NCBI RefSeq assembly: GCF_013359815.1
Contig: NZ_JABMCF010000027.1
Coordinates: 1 to 62,113 of the forward strand
Length of the DNA: 62,113 nt
Source: Curtobacterium flaccumfaciens
GTDB taxonomy: Bacteria > Actinomycetota > Actinomycetes > Actinomycetales > Microbacteriaceae
Direction of reading: 5' to 3'
Shown: positions 60,102 through 62,113 of the stretch, piece after piece
Layout of the letters: every line of letters begins with the position of its first letter
Position numbering within the stretch: position 1 is the first letter of the stretch
The notes under the pieces: model-generated
The model's database searches: none
Told to the model about the DNA's origin: nothing
Seen by the model: the letters and a program-made list of their open reading frames with translations, nothing else
Translations under genes and position numbers: made by a program

Positions 60102-60701
60102 GTGCCAAATGATCCCGGCCAGGTCATCCACTCCGGACTAGTCGCCGCAGCCGCATACCTGCTACCCACGAGCATCGGTGGCTGGACCACCGCGGCGAGG
60201 CGGACCCAGGTGTTCGGAAAGGGACTGGTGAACCTCCACACGACCGTCGTCCCGATGCTCTGCACCGCGCTCGACGTCCCCAGCGCCGATCAGCTCCACA
60301 TCCACCACAACCTGCGCCTCGACGGAGCCGACCCTCGGTCGGCCGCGAGCCGGGCCGGCCGACTCTCCGCGCTCCTCCAGGCACACGGCGTCTCGGCAGT
60401 CCGTTGGTGGCTCGCACGGCTCGGACTCACCCGGCGCGACGCGGATCTCGCCCTGCGGGACCTGCCGCTGCTACGCCGGCGCGAACTCGGGACGCCGCCG
60501 CGGGCGCGCCGCGCCAGCGGCTCGGAGGGCTTCGGGCACTTCCTCGAGGCCGACCTGGACGCAGTCGACCTGGCGCGGATCACCCGGTCCGTCCTGGTCG
60601 CACGGGCCGACCCTGCGCTACTCGACGCCCTCGCTCCGGAGACTCGGCGGCGTTTCGACGCCGTCGCGACCTGGCTCAGCGGCACGGAGGGCTACGAGTG
60701 A
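60102..60701 (+). CDS. Unrecognised protein, possibly N-terminally truncated
   Basis: The 199-residue product (GTG 60102) reads VIHSGLVAAAAYLLPTSIGG, then GKGLVNLHTTVVPMLCTALD, then HGVSAVRWWLARLGLTRRDA and LDALAPETRRRFDAVATWLS. It is Arg/Ala/Leu-rich with no signal peptide. The frame is open upstream back to the lacI stop with coding-like sequence and no ATG, so the N-terminus may have been lost. Its stop overlaps the MFS gene start, so it is the first gene of an MFS-metK operon. No family is recognised; an enzyme or regulator of the exported product is plausible. Confidence 0.6.
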   Translation: MPNDPGQVIHSGLVAAAAYLLPTSIGGWTTAARRTQVFGKGLVNLHTTVVPMLCTALDVPSADQLHIHHNLRLDGADPRSAASRAGRLSALLQAHGVSAVRWWLARLGLTRRDADLALRDLPLLRRRELGTPPRARRASGSEGFGHFLEADLDAVDLARITRSVLVARADPALLDALAPETRRRFDAVATWLSGTEGYE

Positions 60702-61831
60702 GCCTCCGCTACATGGTGGCGCTCGTCCTGCTGGTCGTCGTCCGCGCGGGTGGCTTCAGCTCGATCATCGCCGTGGTCTGGTTCCGCGACGTCTACGAGG
60801 CCACCGGTGCCGCGTTGGTGCTCGCCGCGTTCGGCATTGGCACGGTGGTGTTCCCCGCACTGGCGGGTGCGCTCGTCCATGCTCGGACCCTAACTAGGGT
60901 GCTGGGGGTGGTGATGACCACGAACGGGCTAGTCATGTTCATCCTCCCGCTCGTCGTGGGCGCGCCCGTCGCAGCCCCGGTGGCTTTAATGTTCCTCGTC
61001 GGGGCGACGTCCGGCGCTGCCCGGTCACTGCTCGGGACCGCGATCACGTTCGCGGCGCCCAACGGACAGCGGGCCAGGACGCAGTCCACGATCGCCTGGG
61101 CCGCGAACCTCGGCGCCGCGGCCGCAGCGGGCGTCGCCGGGCTGGTCACCGCCACGACCCAGCAATACGGCGTGCTGTTCGCGATCGAGGGCGTCGTCCT
61201 GCTTGCAGCGGCCCCAATCGCACTCATCCTCGGACCAATCGCGGTCCCGGCGCTCGGGTCGTTGCGAGATCTTCGCCTCGAAGACGCCCGACGCCTCGGA
61301 GCTGCGCTGACCGTCGGGATCGGCGCCACCGCGCTGATGCAGGGCCTGGGGACCGCGTTCGCCCTCGGGACCCGCCACCCGGAGTCCTACGTGTCAGCCG
61401 CTCTACTAAACGGGGCACTCGTCCTCGTCCTGCAGCCCCTTGCCGTACGGCTCCTCCGCGACTCCGCAGCGACGCACTACCTCATGGCGGGGTCGGCAGT
61501 CGGTGCCGTAACAGCGATCACGATGGCCGTCACCGACAGCTGGGCCGTCCTCGGCGTGGGTTGGACAATCACCGAGCTGCTGCTCGCTGCGGGCATGATG
61601 CCGACGATCCTCAACCGGACCCCGGCCCGCCTCCACACCGCGGCTTTCGGGGTTGTCGGGTCAGCGTGGGGCATCACGGCCGCCGGGGTAACGGCGTTAC
61701 TCGTCCCGGCAGCCAGCATCGCGGGCTCTGCCGGCGGGTGGGCACTCATCGCTGCAGTTGGGGTCGCCCTCGCACTCGGTGCAGCACCGCGGCCCCGCAT
61801 CACGGCTTCATTCATCGAAAGGAAACCATGA
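60698..61831 (+). CDS. Major facilitator superfamily transporter
   Basis: The 377-residue product (GTG 60698, overlapping the upstream TGA) has about 10-12 hydrophobic segments, for example [40 protein letters not shown] and [23 protein letters not shown] (here [19 protein letters not shown]). [20 protein letters not shown] resembles the conserved loop and helix 4/5 region of drug exporters. There is no ATPase or binding protein. It ends in ERKP with TGA overlapping the ATG of metK, so the genes are translationally linked. It is probably an exporter or sugar/metabolite transporter. Confidence 0.85.
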   Translation: MSLRYMVALVLLVVVRAGGFSSIIAVVWFRDVYEATGAALVLAAFGIGTVVFPALAGALVHARTLTRVLGVVMTTNGLVMFILPLVVGAPVAAPVALMFLVGATSGAARSLLGTAITFAAPNGQRARTQSTIAWAANLGAAAAAGVAGLVTATTQQYGVLFAIEGVVLLAAAPIALILGPIAVPALGSLRDLRLEDARRLGAALTVGIGATALMQGLGTAFALGTRHPESYVSAALLNGALVLVLQPLAVRLLRDSAATHYLMAGSAVGAVTAITMAVTDSWAVLGVGWTITELLLAAGMMPTILNRTPARLHTAAFGVVGSAWGITAAGVTALLVPAASIAGSAGGWALIAAVGVALALGAAPRPRITASFIERKP

Positions 61832-62113
61832 CCATTACCGACCGCGGTCCGGCGACGACCGGCCGTCGCATCGCCAGCAAGCTGCGCCTCTTCACGTCCG
61901 AGTCGGTGACCGAGGGGCACCCCGACAAGATCTGCGACCAGATCTCGGACAGCATCCTCGACGCACTGCTGACGGTCGACCCGAACGCGCGCGTCGCCGT
62001 CGAGACGATGGTGACCACCGGGCTCGTGCACGTCGCCGGCGAGGTCACGACCTCCGGCTACGTCGAGATCCCCAAGCTCGTCCGTGACGTCATCACCGGC
62101 ATCGGCTACAACT
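61828..62113 (+). CDS. metK: S-adenosylmethionine synthetase, 5' part
   Basis: The 95 visible codons start [20 protein letters not shown], then [20 protein letters not shown], the strongly conserved metK N-terminus with the catalytic His in [29 protein letters not shown] follows. Relative to housekeeping MetK the start has about 17 extra residues before LRLFTSESV. The gene overlaps the MFS stop by ATGA. GAAAGGAAACC lies just before ATG. It makes SAM from methionine and ATP. A metK coupled to an exporter suggests a SAM-consuming pathway rather than the housekeeping copy, but the rest of the gene is beyond the window. Confidence 0.95.
   Translation, partial: MTITDRGPATTGRRIASKLRLFTSESVTEGHPDKICDQISDSILDALLTVDPNARVAVETMVTTGLVHVAGEVTTSGYVEIPKLVRDVITGIGYN

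Noticed and set aside
1..62113. CRISPR arrays, rRNA and tRNA genes
   Set aside because: I saw no regularly spaced direct repeats and no recognisable tRNA or rRNA sequence. A tRNA could still be missed without a dedicated search.

Overview
The window is high-G+C actinobacterial DNA. Gene content points to a plant-associated member of the Microbacteriaceae such as Curtobacterium or Clavibacter: Pat-1/Chp-like secreted serine proteases, a GH12 endoglucanase next to an expansin, a PL3 pectate lyase, GAF-ANTAR regulators and Lsr2. This assignment is inferred from families and codon use, since no rRNA is present. Much of the window is accessory DNA, with many truncated or frameshifted genes, two insertion sequences, a tyrosine recombinase, a serine resolvase and a relaxase remnant.

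Layout. 0-7.6 kb: two divergent GAF(-ANTAR) genes, three short-chain dehydrogenases with a divergent XRE regulator, and a broken alpha/beta hydrolase. 7.9-19.5 kb: a lower-G+C virulence-like island with two paralogous small secreted proteins, expansin (frameshifted) plus GH12 cellulase, an IS481-type element with intact target duplication, three trypsin-like proteases, two small secreted proteins of unknown function, a V8-like protease homologue whose catalytic His reads as Arg, and a PL3 pectate lyase. 20.3-25.1 kb: a tyrosine integrase with an ATGA-coupled second recombinase-like protein, then divergently an MBL-fold, membrane protein and DUF3800 cassette. 25.4-31.5 kb: YhcG-type PD-(D/E)XK nuclease, Lsr2, membrane and lipoprotein-like genes, a HEPN protein and a resolvase. 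32.6-38.1 kb: a BLUF-TetR fusion, an ECF sigma fragment, a hydrolase, an XRE fragment, and MarR and AraC regulators. 39-49.4 kb: CsbD, a chimeric Usp-CrcB gene followed by inorganic pyrophosphatase, a PepSY membrane protein, small membrane genes, a RES-domain protein, VanZ and an HsdR-N-like nuclease. 49.5-54.3 kb: an IS3 element with frameshifted orfB, a MobF relaxase remnant, a fourth Pat-1/Chp-like protease and a decayed second copy of the YhcG gene. 54.4-60 kb: a LacI-controlled GH32 glycosidase and sugar ABC import operon. 60.1 kb to the end: an unrecognised gene, an MFS exporter and the start of metK in one overlapping operon.

How the parts connect. The GH12, expansin, PL3 and protease genes form a plausible plant wall and apoplast attack set. 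A perfect palindrome built on TAGACGATCGTCTA lies upstream of both the GH12-expansin operon and the fourth protease 42 kb away, suggesting one shared repressor. The usp, crcB and ppa genes form a fluoride-type stress neighbourhood, preceded by a strongly structured leader that hides the ribosome binding site. The GH32 operon has two LacI-type operators 22 bp apart.

Dispersed elements. Eight copies of an approximately 28-bp palindrome built on the half-site GTCTCGGTAGCCGAT sit at gene ends, and in three genes the palindrome supplies the TAG stop codon. Three copies of another hairpin (core CAGCCGGCCA) also act as likely terminators.
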